Shown: positions 52,397 to 60,807 of the stretch, piece by piece
Position numbering within the stretch: position 1 is the stretch's first letter
Layout: each line of letters begins with the position of its first letter
NCBI RefSeq assembly: GCF_000204415.1
Contig: NC_015416.1
Location: 1,488,001-1,552,000 of the forward strand
Direction: 5' to 3'
DNA length: 64,000 nt
Source: Methanothrix soehngenii GP6
Lineage (GTDB): Archaea > Halobacteriota > Methanosarcinia > Methanotrichales > Methanotrichaceae
Position numbers and translations under genes: made by a program
Notes under the pieces: generated by a model
Told to the model about the DNA's origin: nothing
Seen by the model: only the letters and a program-made list of their open reading frames with translations
The model's database searches: none

Positions 52397-53092
52397 ATGC
52401 ATATAATGGAAGGCTTTCTTCCCCATCCCTGGTGGGAGATCTGGCTCATTATCTCTTTGCCGGTGGTGGCCTGGGGCGTTTATAAGATGAACAAGATGGT
52501 CAAGGAAAACCGGGAGATATTGCCCCTGCTCGCTGTATCTGGGGCCTTCGTCTTCGTTCTCTCATCCCTTAAGATGCCCTCAGTCACTGGGAGCTGCTCA
52601 CACCCCACGGGGACGGGCATGGGAGCGATCCTCTTTGGACCATGGATAACCGCAGTCCTTTCGGCAATCGTGCTGATCTATCAGGCCCTATTCCTCGCTC
52701 ATGGCGGCTTGACTACTCTTGGGGCCAACATCTTCTCCATGGGCATCGCTGGTCCTCTGATCGGATATCTGGTCTTCGTTCTTGCCAAGAGGTCTGGGCT
52801 TAATATGTACCTCTCTGTCTTCCTGGCGGCCATGCTAGCCGACTGGACCACATATGTGGTGACCTCAATGCAGCTCGCCCTGGCTTTTCCCGCCGCCTCG
52901 GGTGGGGTTGTGGCCTCCTTCCAGGCTTTCATGGCCATATTCGCCATCACCCAGGTTCCATTAGCCGTAGTGGAGGGAGCGGTGACTGCGCTGATGTTCA
53001 AATATCTTGTCCGGCTCAGGGGCGACATCCTGGTGAAGCTCAACGTGGCCAGTGCCTCCGCCATCAAATTGCTCCGGGAGGCTGCTACATGA
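52397..53092 (+). CDS. cbiM: cobalt ECF transporter, substrate-binding membrane subunit
   Basis: N-terminus MHIMEGFLPHPWW supplies the metal-binding Met1-His2 characteristic of CbiM, so ATG 52397 is chosen over the GTG just before. Six to seven membrane helices follow, with GSCSHPTGTGMG as the conserved inner loop. Imports Co2+ for cobamide cofactors needed in methanogenesis. Overlaps cbiN by four bases. Confidence 0.95.
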   Translation: MHIMEGFLPHPWWEIWLIISLPVVAWGVYKMNKMVKENREILPLLAVSGAFVFVLSSLKMPSVTGSCSHPTGTGMGAILFGPWITAVLSAIVLIYQALFLAHGGLTTLGANIFSMGIAGPLIGYLVFVLAKRSGLNMYLSVFLAAMLADWTTYVVTSMQLALAFPAASGGVVASFQAFMAIFAITQVPLAVVEGAVTALMFKYLVRLRGDILVKLNVASASAIKLLREAAT

Positions 53093-53412
53093 AGCTGGAG
53101 ATAATCGTCCTGGTGGTTGTTGCCCTTTTTACTGCCATCTTCGTCTACCAGAGCACCAGCGGAGAGCACGAGTGGGCAGGGGCGGACGATCAATCGGAGA
53201 AGGTCATCGATGAATTGACCGGAGGGACTTATGAGCCCTGGTCAAGTCCCCTATGGGAGCCGCCGAGCGGCGAGATCGAGAGCCTTCTCTTTGCCCTCCA
53301 GGCGGCCATAGGGAGCCTGGTCATCGGCTATTTCCTGGGATACTACAGAGGTTTGATGAGAAAGAAAGGCGAGCAGAGAGACGGGGACTGGGAAGCAAGA
53401 TCTGATGCATGA
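53089..53412 (+). CDS. cbiN: cobalt ECF transporter auxiliary subunit
   Basis: Two membrane helices at residues about 4-20 and 70-90 with an external loop (GEHEWAGADDQSEKVIDELT) between them, as in CbiN. The start overlaps the cbiM stop (ATGA), and the end overlaps cbiQ by eight bases. CbiN helps CbiM take up cobalt. Confidence 0.93.
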   Translation: MKLEIIVLVVVALFTAIFVYQSTSGEHEWAGADDQSEKVIDELTGGTYEPWSSPLWEPPSGEIESLLFALQAAIGSLVIGYFLGYYRGLMRKKGEQRDGDWEARSDA

Positions 53413-54199
53413 TCTCCTGGATGACTGGGCCCAGTGCAATGCCCTGAGAGAGACCAGCGCCCATCTTAAGCTATTCCTTGGCCTGGGAGCGATCATAATC
53501 TGCGTCTCCTCGGTCACGCCACCCGCGCCCGTATTCGTCGCCGCGAGCATGAGCCTTATCATCCTGATCCTGGCTAAAATCCCCATTCGCATCTACTCCC
53601 GGCTCCTCCTTCTCCCCCTCTCCTTTGCTCTGCTCAGCTCAACGGTGGTGGCCCTGATGCATGGCTCTGGAGAGATGCTCTATTCCATGCAGCTCTTCGG
53701 CCTGGAGATAGGGATCCGAGTGGATGGGGCAGCTTTGGCCCTGCTCCTCATCGCCCGGACCTTCGGCGGCATGTGCTCATTGTTCTTCATCGCCCTCACC
53801 ACCCCCATGATCGAGATTTTCGCCGTCCTCAAGTCGCTTCGGATTCCCGAATCGGTGATAGAGCTCTCTATGATGATCTACCGATACATATTTGTCTTTC
53901 TCGATCAGGCAGCGATGATACACAGCGCCCAGGTGATGCGACTGGGGGACCTGGGCACCAGGAGTTCCCTCAACTCCTTCTCCATGCTTGCCAGCGTTCT
54001 ATTCCTCAGATCCTGGGAGCAGGGAGAGAGGCTGATCGTGGCCATGGACGCCCGCTGCTACGACGGCCGGCTCGATCTCATGGAAGAGAGAAAAGGAGCG
54101 GGAGCATTAGAGATAGCAGCCACTGCGGCCTTTTTGGCCTTGGCCCTGGCGATCAGCCTTATGACTGGAGAAGAAGGGATTCTAAGGATGGGAGGGTGA
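53405..54199 (+). CDS. cbiQ: cobalt ECF transporter T component
   Basis: Five to six membrane helices and the coupling motif EQGERLIVAMDARCYDGR (AxR box), which docks on the ATPase. 264 residues, normal length. It begins inside cbiN and ends two bases before cbiO. Confidence 0.93.
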   Translation: MHDLLDDWAQCNALRETSAHLKLFLGLGAIIICVSSVTPPAPVFVAASMSLIILILAKIPIRIYSRLLLLPLSFALLSSTVVALMHGSGEMLYSMQLFGLEIGIRVDGAALALLLIARTFGGMCSLFFIALTTPMIEIFAVLKSLRIPESVIELSMMIYRYIFVFLDQAAMIHSAQVMRLGDLGTRSSLNSFSMLASVLFLRSWEQGERLIVAMDARCYDGRLDLMEERKGAGALEIAATAAFLALALAISLMTGEEGILRMGG

Positions 54200-54201
54200 G
54201 A

Positions 54202-55425
54202 ATGGCCACGATCCTGGAGACCAGGGGGATAGAATACGCCTATGCCGACGGCACGCGGGCCCTTAGCAATGTCAGCCTCACAATAGGGGAGGGCAGAAAG
54301 ATTGCCCTGGTGGGCCCCAATGGAGCGGGAAAGTCCACCCTGATGCTGATGTTCAATGGGATCTTAAGGCCGGATGCAGGTGAGGTTCTATTCCGGAATG
54401 AGAGGCTGGATTATGACTCCCGATCATTGCGAAAGGTAAGGCAAAGGGTGGGAATGGTCTTCCAGAACTCCGATGATCAGCTCTTTGCCCCAACCGTCTA
54501 CCAGGATGTGGCCTTCGGGCCGGTGAACTTGAGGTTCCCTCCTGAGAAGGTGAAAAGGTATGTGGGCTATGCCCTGCAGTATGTCGGCCTATCCGGATAC
54601 GAGCGCCGCCCTCCCCATCATCTGAGCGGCGGGGAGAAGAAGAGGGCGGCCATTGCGGGAATTCTGGCCATGGAGCCGGAGGTGATGATCCTGGACGAGC
54701 CCACCTCAAACCTCGATCCCGCCACATCAGAGGAGATCATGGAGATGCTCGATGAGCTTAACCTGGGGGGAAAGACATTGATCATCTCCACCCACGATGT
54801 GGACCTGGCCTATCGCTGGGCGGATGAGGTGGTGCTGATGAAGGACGGTGGATTGCTCCGCCGGGGCTCGGCTGAGGAGGTGTTCGGCGATTTGGAGCTG
54901 GTCCGTGATGCCAGGCTGAAGCCCCCAATGGTGGTGGATCTATATCAGGAGCTTGTGAACAGAGGGCTGGCAGAGGGCAAGAAGCCTCCAAAGAGCATTC
55001 TTGAGCTATGCGACTCTCTGGAGGGGGGCGAGAGGAGGTGTGCTGTCCAGGGGGCGAAGAGGGGCACGATCTACGTCTGCGATGCCGATGAGCTTCTTTT
55101 AGAGAATGCAGATGAGCTGGTAGGGAAAGTGGATGCAGATTATACCGGAGCCATGGGGACCAGGGCCAAGCTGATGGCAGAAGAGGCCAAAATCCGGGTG
55201 GACTTCACCTACGGGGTGATAGACAAATGCATCCTCAAGGCGCTTGCAGGCAAGAGCTGCCTGGTCTTGACCTCTCAGGGAATGATGGGCCAGGTTCAAA
55301 AGAGGATAGAGGCCTATTCTCAGCAGTCCGGAGAAGAGATAAATTCAGTCGATCTCTCCTCAGGCAGCAACGGGCGCTCTTTGCCAATAGATCGCGATTT
55401 TGTCGGGACCAAAAGCCTTAAGTAA
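54202..55425 (+). CDS. cbiO: cobalt ECF transporter ATPase with extra C-terminal domain, 407 aa
   Basis: ABC ATPase: Walker A GPNGAGKST (residues 38-46), Q-loop VFQNSDDQLF, signature LSGGEKKRAAIA, Walker B VMILDEPTSNLD and switch His ISTHDVD. After about residue 280 the usual protein ends, but here about 125 residues more follow (GTIYVCDADELLLENADELV; EEAKIRVDFTYGVIDKCILK; SCLVLTSQGMMGQVQK) with alternating strands and helices, probably a regulatory or ligand-binding domain. Start is the ATG at 54202; a far longer frame from 53773 overlaps cbiQ and is not used. Confidence 0.92.
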   Translation: MATILETRGIEYAYADGTRALSNVSLTIGEGRKIALVGPNGAGKSTLMLMFNGILRPDAGEVLFRNERLDYDSRSLRKVRQRVGMVFQNSDDQLFAPTVYQDVAFGPVNLRFPPEKVKRYVGYALQYVGLSGYERRPPHHLSGGEKKRAAIAGILAMEPEVMILDEPTSNLDPATSEEIMEMLDELNLGGKTLIISTHDVDLAYRWADEVVLMKDGGLLRRGSAEEVFGDLELVRDARLKPPMVVDLYQELVNRGLAEGKKPPKSILELCDSLEGGERRCAVQGAKRGTIYVCDADELLLENADELVGKVDADYTGAMGTRAKLMAEEAKIRVDFTYGVIDKCILKALAGKSCLVLTSQGMMGQVQKRIEAYSQQSGEEINSVDLSSGSNGRSLPIDRDFVGTKSLK

Positions 55426-55762
55426 AATTAATTTGCATAAAGTAAAGTGTAATGGAATAGCGTATGAAGGAATAGTCTGCTATTCCGTGCGTCCATTCAG
55501 CACCAAGGCGGAGCATCCCTGCAAGGCAGACTCCGCCCTGGATCTCCCCAGAGTGCCATGTTTCTAACTATATTATACTTATTTTTAAATACACTATTAG
55601 CCGATTCCAAAAGCCTGGATAAGACGCATGGATTCATGAACTTTGCAGTAGCGGCGGTAATAGCTAGAGCGGGTAGGGGAGTGGGGGTTAGTAAAAAAGA
55701 TGAGTATACCCGCTCAAGGCAAACGAGCCTTTTTATGGTATAAATACCTTCCTAGAAATAAT
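55426..55762. other. gene-free intergenic region after cbiO
   Basis: Holds two hairpins (GGAATAG-TCTG-CTATTCC at 55469-55486 and GGCGGAG...CTCCGCC at 55507-55537) and AAGGC-AAACGA-GCCTT followed by T residues at about 55718-55737, which could end transcripts on the plus strand. No gene is supported. Confidence 0.5.
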
Positions 55763-56602
55763 TTAAGACTGTTTCTCTTTATGAGCTTTTTGTCTGGCGA
55801 TCTTGGCGGCATATGCTCCCGCCACAAATCCCGCATCCACATTTACCACCGTCAGGACGGAGCAGGACTGGAGCATCGAATAGAGGGCAGCCTTTCCCCC
55901 ACCGCCAATTCCGTATCCAGTGGAGACGGGAAGGCCGATGACCGGAGCGTTCACCAGTCCCGCTACCACCGCGGGAAGGGTGCCCTCTCGACCTGCCGCC
56001 ACGACAAATGCATCCGCATCCGCCATCCTCTCTAGACACGGAAAGAGGCGGTGGATGCCTGCCACCCCCACATCATACTCTCTGAGCACCTGGCAGCCCA
56101 TCTCCTCCGCTACCACCCTCGCCTCCTCAGCCACGGGGATGTCTGCAGTTCCTGCCGCCAGGATGGCCACCCTGCCCGCTTGCGCCGGCCGATCAGCAGA
56201 GCGGATGACCACCGTCCTGGCGCGAGGATTGTGCTCAAAGACGCTCTTAGGGGGAAGCTTGGCCGATCTCAATACCACCAGCTGCTCGGAGGACACACGG
56301 GTTATGATCACGCTCCCCGTCTCCTCCAGATGGGCAAGGGATATGGCCAGAAGATCGGACTTGTCCTTTCCCTCGGCGAGGATCGCCTCCGGTATGCCAA
56401 TGCGATTTGATCGGCAGATATCCAGCTTTGCCACCTCGCCCACGGTGCGATAATCCCTGACCCGAATCTGCTTTAGGGCCTCCTCCAGGGAAATCTCTCC
56501 CCGGCGGTAGCTCTCCAGGATCTCTCTGTTGCTCTCCATTTTCTCATCCGGTAATGGAGCCATGAGCATAAAGGGTTTATCCCTCTCCGAGAAGATCTTC
56601 AT
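55763..56602 (-). CDS. larB: LarB-like nickel-pincer cofactor enzyme
   Basis: The AIR-carboxylase-like C-terminal domain (AILAAGTADIPVAEEARVVA; VVAAGREGTLPAVVAGLVNA; PVSTGYGIGGGGKAALYSML) with a helical N-terminal part (ESYRRGEISLEEALKQIRV) is LarB. It carboxylates and hydrolyses nicotinate adenine dinucleotide at the start of nickel-pincer nucleotide synthesis. Start at 56602 or, more usual, Met 56539. Divergent from the EndoQ gene with 14 bases between. larC and larE are not in the window. Confidence 0.92.
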   Translation of the reverse strand: MKIFSERDKPFMLMAPLPDEKMESNREILESYRRGEISLEEALKQIRVRDYRTVGEVAKLDICRSNRIGIPEAILAEGKDKSDLLAISLAHLEETGSVIITRVSSEQLVVLRSAKLPPKSVFEHNPRARTVVIRSADRPAQAGRVAILAAGTADIPVAEEARVVAEEMGCQVLREYDVGVAGIHRLFPCLERMADADAFVVAAGREGTLPAVVAGLVNAPVIGLPVSTGYGIGGGGKAALYSMLQSCSVLTVVNVDAGFVAGAYAAKIARQKAHKEKQS

Positions 56603-56616
56603 CAGGAGTTGGGAAG

Positions 56617-57834
56617 ATGCTAGTCAATCTCGATCTGCACATTCATTCCCGCTATTCGATGGCTGTATCCGGCGACATGGAGCTGGGGCAGATCGCAAAG
56701 GGGGCGGCGCATAAAGGGGTGAAGATAGTGGGCACTGGAGACTGCCTGCACCCTCTGTGGCTCGAATCCATCAAAAAGCTGCCGGAGGATGATGGGCTGA
56801 GGAGGCAGGGGGATACTCTCTTTCTCCTGAGCGTGGAGGTGGAGGATTCGAAGAGGGTCCATCATCTCATTCTCCTGCCGGACACCGGCAAAGCGGAGGA
56901 GCTGGCGGAGGGATTTTCACCCCATTCGGGCAACCTGCATCAGGATGGCAGGCCGCGGTTGCATATGAGCGGGGCCCAGATCGCCGACCTGGTGTTTGAA
57001 GCGGAGGGCCTCATTGGGCCCGCTCATGCCTTCACCCCATGGACGGGGATGTATGCTTACCATCGGTCCCTATCTGAATGCTACCAGGAGAAGGCGGACC
57101 GGATTCGATTCATTGAGCTTGGACTGAGCGCGGACAGCGATTATGCGGACAGGATTGCGGAGCTCTCGGACAAGACCTTTCTCTCCAACTCCGATGCCCA
57201 TTCACCTCGCACCAATAAGCTGGCCAGAGAGTTCAATCAGATGGAGGTGGAGGAGTGCAGCTACCGGGAGATAGCTTTGGCCATCTGCAGGGAGAAGGGA
57301 AGAGGACCGACGCTCAATGCCGGTTTTTTCCCGGGAGAGGGAAAGTATAACCGCACGGCCTGCACCCGCTGCTTTCATCACTTCAGCGCAAAAGAGATGA
57401 ATGATCTCATGGGACGCTGCTCCCATTGCCAGGGGCTGATCAAGCTGGGGGTGGCTGACCGAATCGATCTATTGGCCGACTACGAAGGGCCCCAGCATCC
57501 CTCTCATCGGCCCCCTTACTTGCACCTCATTCCTCTGGCAGAGATCATCGCCCTCGCCCTGGGCTACAAGAGCCCGATGACGGTGGGGGTGCAGAGGCTG
57601 TACGCGGCCATGACAGAGGATAAGACTGAGATTGAGGTATTGCTGAACGAGCATCTCGGGGAGCTGGAGGCGGCAAAAGTCGAGCCGAAGGTGATCAGGG
57701 CCATTGAGGCCTTCCGCAACGGCGGAGTGGAGGTTCTGCCCGGCGGAGGAGGAAAATACGGAGAGATCCGGCTTTTAGCTTCGAAGAAAGCCGGGGGAGA
57801 AAGAGAATCGCAGAGGTCCCTTTTTGATTTTTAA
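56617..57834 (+). CDS. EndoQ-type PHP endonuclease for deaminated DNA, 405 aa
   Basis: PHP-domain metal residues: LDLHIHSRYSMA, GTGDCLHPLW, GPAHAFTPW and FLSNSDAHSP. A zinc-finger-like segment CTRCFHHF-CSHCQG follows, and the protein ends QRSLFDF, a PCNA-interacting (PIP) box. Known of the family (TIGR00375/EndoQ): it nicks DNA 5' of hypoxanthine, uracil or xanthine in archaea. The TAA lies inside the next gene's start region. Confidence 0.9.
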   Translation: MLVNLDLHIHSRYSMAVSGDMELGQIAKGAAHKGVKIVGTGDCLHPLWLESIKKLPEDDGLRRQGDTLFLLSVEVEDSKRVHHLILLPDTGKAEELAEGFSPHSGNLHQDGRPRLHMSGAQIADLVFEAEGLIGPAHAFTPWTGMYAYHRSLSECYQEKADRIRFIELGLSADSDYADRIAELSDKTFLSNSDAHSPRTNKLAREFNQMEVEECSYREIALAICREKGRGPTLNAGFFPGEGKYNRTACTRCFHHFSAKEMNDLMGRCSHCQGLIKLGVADRIDLLADYEGPQHPSHRPPYLHLIPLAEIIALALGYKSPMTVGVQRLYAAMTEDKTEIEVLLNEHLGELEAAKVEPKVIRAIEAFRNGGVEVLPGGGGKYGEIRLLASKKAGGERESQRSLFDF

Positions 57835-58690
57835 TAAGATTGAGACGGATCGCGTCTGTATTGTAATCGCCTCATTGCTCTTATCGGCCTTGATCCTATC
57901 CGCTAATGCCGAGAGGATAACCACCACCGTGGGAACCAATAACACCGACTGGTCCATTGCCCGGCAGAGCGATAGCATAAAATTCGATTACTCGCAGTAC
58001 GTCCAGGGAAGCATATCCCCGGTTGAGTACCGCGGGCGCTCACTTGAGCCCTATCATTCCAGCTATGAGGAGGTGGATGTAAATGATCTTCGCTTGCGTG
58101 CCAGGACCTCTGCCCGAAAGGGCGATTATGCCTCAGAAGGGCTGATTCTCCTTCGAGCGGACTCTGCAAATTCCAGCGAATTCGTCCTTTCAATTGAAAA
58201 CGGCACCTTTATGGGCGAATTTGTCGAGGAATGGCCGGCCATTCTCCGATCCAGCAAATCCCTGAGGTACTCCGGCCTGGGAATCAACAGCCGGGAGTAT
58301 GCAGGGAACAATCTTGATTATGCCGGGTCCAGCCTGCTTTATAATAGTGAGCTCTCCAAGGATTCAGGTATAGATATGCTGCTCACCAGGATGAATGCCA
58401 CTGTGCAGGGCATTTCTCTTTCTCCCGATGATACCGTTCTCTCCGCCCAGTTCATGCCCACAAAGGAGACATATTATAGCATTACGACGTCCTCCACTGG
58501 CATCGCCGACTTCAAATATGGCTTCTTTAGCCCCAATGCCGGGTTGAAGAAATCGATCTATCCTATGGCCAGCGAGGGAGAGGAGAGGTACTACGGAGAT
58601 TACAATATCTCCAGGAGCATCCATATGAAGTCGGACTTCCCGCGGTATGAAGAGGAGGATGATTGGATATCGTGCTGCTCTGCAGGCTAA
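57824..58690 (+). CDS. secreted protein of unknown function, 288 aa
   Basis: A signal peptide (CIVIASLLLSALILSANA) and a beta-rich mature part rich in Ser, Tyr and Asn (repeats of YAGNNLDYAGSSLLYNSEL) without a known domain. The TTG at 57824 overlaps the EndoQ stop; later starts would cut the signal peptide. Similar secreted families are common in Methanothrix. Confidence 0.6.
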   Translation: MIFNKIETDRVCIVIASLLLSALILSANAERITTTVGTNNTDWSIARQSDSIKFDYSQYVQGSISPVEYRGRSLEPYHSSYEEVDVNDLRLRARTSARKGDYASEGLILLRADSANSSEFVLSIENGTFMGEFVEEWPAILRSSKSLRYSGLGINSREYAGNNLDYAGSSLLYNSELSKDSGIDMLLTRMNATVQGISLSPDDTVLSAQFMPTKETYYSITTSSTGIADFKYGFFSPNAGLKKSIYPMASEGEERYYGDYNISRSIHMKSDFPRYEEEDDWISCCSAG

Positions 58691-58706
58691 TCTATATCAA
58701 GATCAG

Positions 58707-60563
58707 TTATCGCCAAGATACAAATGGCAGGATGTCGTAGCTGTCGAGGGGAAGATTGGGATTGTAGTAGGGATCACCCCCTTTTATATATTCTTGCCAT
58801 CTTTCTATGAAGCGCTTTGTGTCATTGGGGTGAGGATCGAATGAAAACGATCGTCCCCTGGTAGCAGATTCGTAATGGAGCAGTTCTGCATAGGGAGTAA
58901 ATAGGTTTTCGTATCCCAACTCCCTCACCCGGAGGCAAAGATCGACGTCTCCAAAGCCAATCTCAAACCTTTCGTCAAATCCGCCTACCTCATTAAAAAT
59001 CGATTTTCGAAGCATCATGCAGGCTGCGGTGACTGCACTATAATTTCTGATGGATACAAAATGGCCCATATAGCCAATGTCATTTGAATGCAACCACTTA
59101 TATATATGCTCTGCCCGTCCACCCCAGCCGACAACCACTCCCACATGCTGTATTTTTCTATCTGGATAAAGCAGCTTGGCCCCCACACAACCGATCTCGT
59201 CTCTCTGCGATTGTTCAAGCATCGCTTCCAGCCAATCGGAGTTTAATACTTCTATATCGTTATTCAAAAAGAGCAGATGCTCTCCACGGGCAAATTCAGC
59301 GGCATAATTATTCAACTTAGAGTAATTAAATTTCTCATTGAACTTTATAATCCTATATGATTTCCCTAGACCATCCAGATATGCGGCGGTTTCCTCCTCC
59401 TGGCTCATGTTATCTACTATTATAATTTCATAATTATCATAAGACGATCTGTTTTGGATGCTTTCAATGCACCTCTTCAAAAGGTCAATGCGATCTTTGG
59501 TCGGAATTATGATGCTGATCTTGGGGCGATCGAGGATATCTCTCTTCAGCCTGAAAAAATTAAAGTTCTTTGTGCCCCAGACCACTCCCTTGATTCCCTC
59601 TCTGTCTGCGAAGTCCTGGAGAGCTCTTCTGCTGGACTCCATCACTCTTTCCTTGAGCAGATGCCCGGTGCTCGATTCGTACTGACGCCATCTGTACAGG
59701 ATTTTGGGTATGTGCAGGACATTTCTGGTCTGGGAGAGGACCCTTAAAAATAAATCGTAGTCCTGGGATACTTTAAACTCGGCTCTGAATCCACCGATCT
59801 TTTTCAAAATGCTCGCCCTTATGACAACAAAATGAACGATATAGCAATGAGATAGCATATAATCTAGAGAGAAATCTGGCCTGAAATAAGCAAATACTGG
59901 CTTTCCCCGCTTGGAAATAAGGATCTCATCGCTATATATAAAATCGGCGCTGGCATTTCGGTTCAGCATCAGAACAACCTCATATAAGGCATTTGGAAGG
60001 AGCTGATCATCATGATCCAGAAATCCGATAAATTCCCCGCTGGCCATAGCGAGGGCCTCGTTTGAAGCTCCAGAGACGCCCTGGTTCTCATTCAGATACT
60101 TGACCTTGATCCGGGCGTCCTTTTGCTGATAGCAATTTAGAGTCTCTTTTATATGCGGTTGATCTGATCCATCATCCGCAATACAAAGCTCCCAGTTATC
60201 ATATATCTGATGTAAAACAGATTCGATGGAACTTCTAAGCCATTCTTCTCTGGTGTTTAATACTGGAACTATTATGCTGATCTTGGGCCGGTACTCAAAG
60301 CTCGCACATTGGATGCGCATATCCTCCAGTTCTTTTCCAGACGGCTCTTTGGGCGGATTCTTTTTTTGAGATAATTTTCTGCGCATATATATTTGGGACC
60401 TTTCCACAAAGCTTTGCATACCGTCTTCGGCGATGATATGACTGGACCTTGCGGCCAACTCGTATATGCCCCTTCGCCCTGTGCCCGGTGCGAAAAGCAG
60501 GTCGACCAAGTATTCATGGCACCTGGCTATTATTTTTCCCGCTCCTATGTCCTTTAATGCCAT
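58707..60563 (-). CDS. two-domain family 2 glycosyltransferase, 618 aa
   Basis: Two GT-A domains lie in tandem. The first (about residues 93-310) has ISIIVPVLNTREEWLRSSIE and GFLDHDDQLLPNAL with the DxD motif DHD; the second (about 345-600) has ISIIIPTKDRIDLLKRCIES, LFLNNDIEVLNSDW and GFDERFEIGFGDVDLCLR. The N-terminal 90 residues are a separate helical region. Probably adds two sugars in surface-polysaccharide or glycan synthesis, as rhamnosyl transferases of this type do. Confidence 0.9.
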   Translation of the reverse strand: MALKDIGAGKIIARCHEYLVDLLFAPGTGRRGIYELAARSSHIIAEDGMQSFVERSQIYMRRKLSQKKNPPKEPSGKELEDMRIQCASFEYRPKISIIVPVLNTREEWLRSSIESVLHQIYDNWELCIADDGSDQPHIKETLNCYQQKDARIKVKYLNENQGVSGASNEALAMASGEFIGFLDHDDQLLPNALYEVVLMLNRNASADFIYSDEILISKRGKPVFAYFRPDFSLDYMLSHCYIVHFVVIRASILKKIGGFRAEFKVSQDYDLFLRVLSQTRNVLHIPKILYRWRQYESSTGHLLKERVMESSRRALQDFADREGIKGVVWGTKNFNFFRLKRDILDRPKISIIIPTKDRIDLLKRCIESIQNRSSYDNYEIIIVDNMSQEEETAAYLDGLGKSYRIIKFNEKFNYSKLNNYAAEFARGEHLLFLNNDIEVLNSDWLEAMLEQSQRDEIGCVGAKLLYPDRKIQHVGVVVGWGGRAEHIYKWLHSNDIGYMGHFVSIRNYSAVTAACMMLRKSIFNEVGGFDERFEIGFGDVDLCLRVRELGYENLFTPYAELLHYESATRGRSFSFDPHPNDTKRFIERWQEYIKGGDPYYNPNLPLDSYDILPFVSWR

Positions 60564-60807
60564 CTAACACCTTGTCCCATGAGCATGACCATCGGCCTTG
60601 AGAGGGTACATCCAGTTATTGATATAATCATAAAGCTTGCCAGGTTGCCTGTATTCATCTCGACCATTCTTGGTATTGCTGTGCTCGTGCGGTTGATGCT
60701 CAATTCACATTTTTCTATGAATATATACAAAATAAATAGTTGACGCCATTTTCATTCACTCGAATAATAGGCACGTTAATGTGACCTCTCTTTTTGATTA
60801 GATATCA
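60564..60807. other. gene-free spacer between the glycosyltransferases
   Basis: AT-rich, no gene seen; a TATA-like run (TATATACAAAATAAATAG) near 60720-60740 may belong to a promoter. Confidence 0.3.

Noticed and set aside
53773-54201. Upstream extension of cbiO
   Set aside because: It overlaps cbiQ in another frame; the ABC domain starts at 54202 directly after cbiQ.
55558-55743. 61-codon open frame after cbiO
   Set aside because: No ribosome site, mixed composition and no domain; probably chance.
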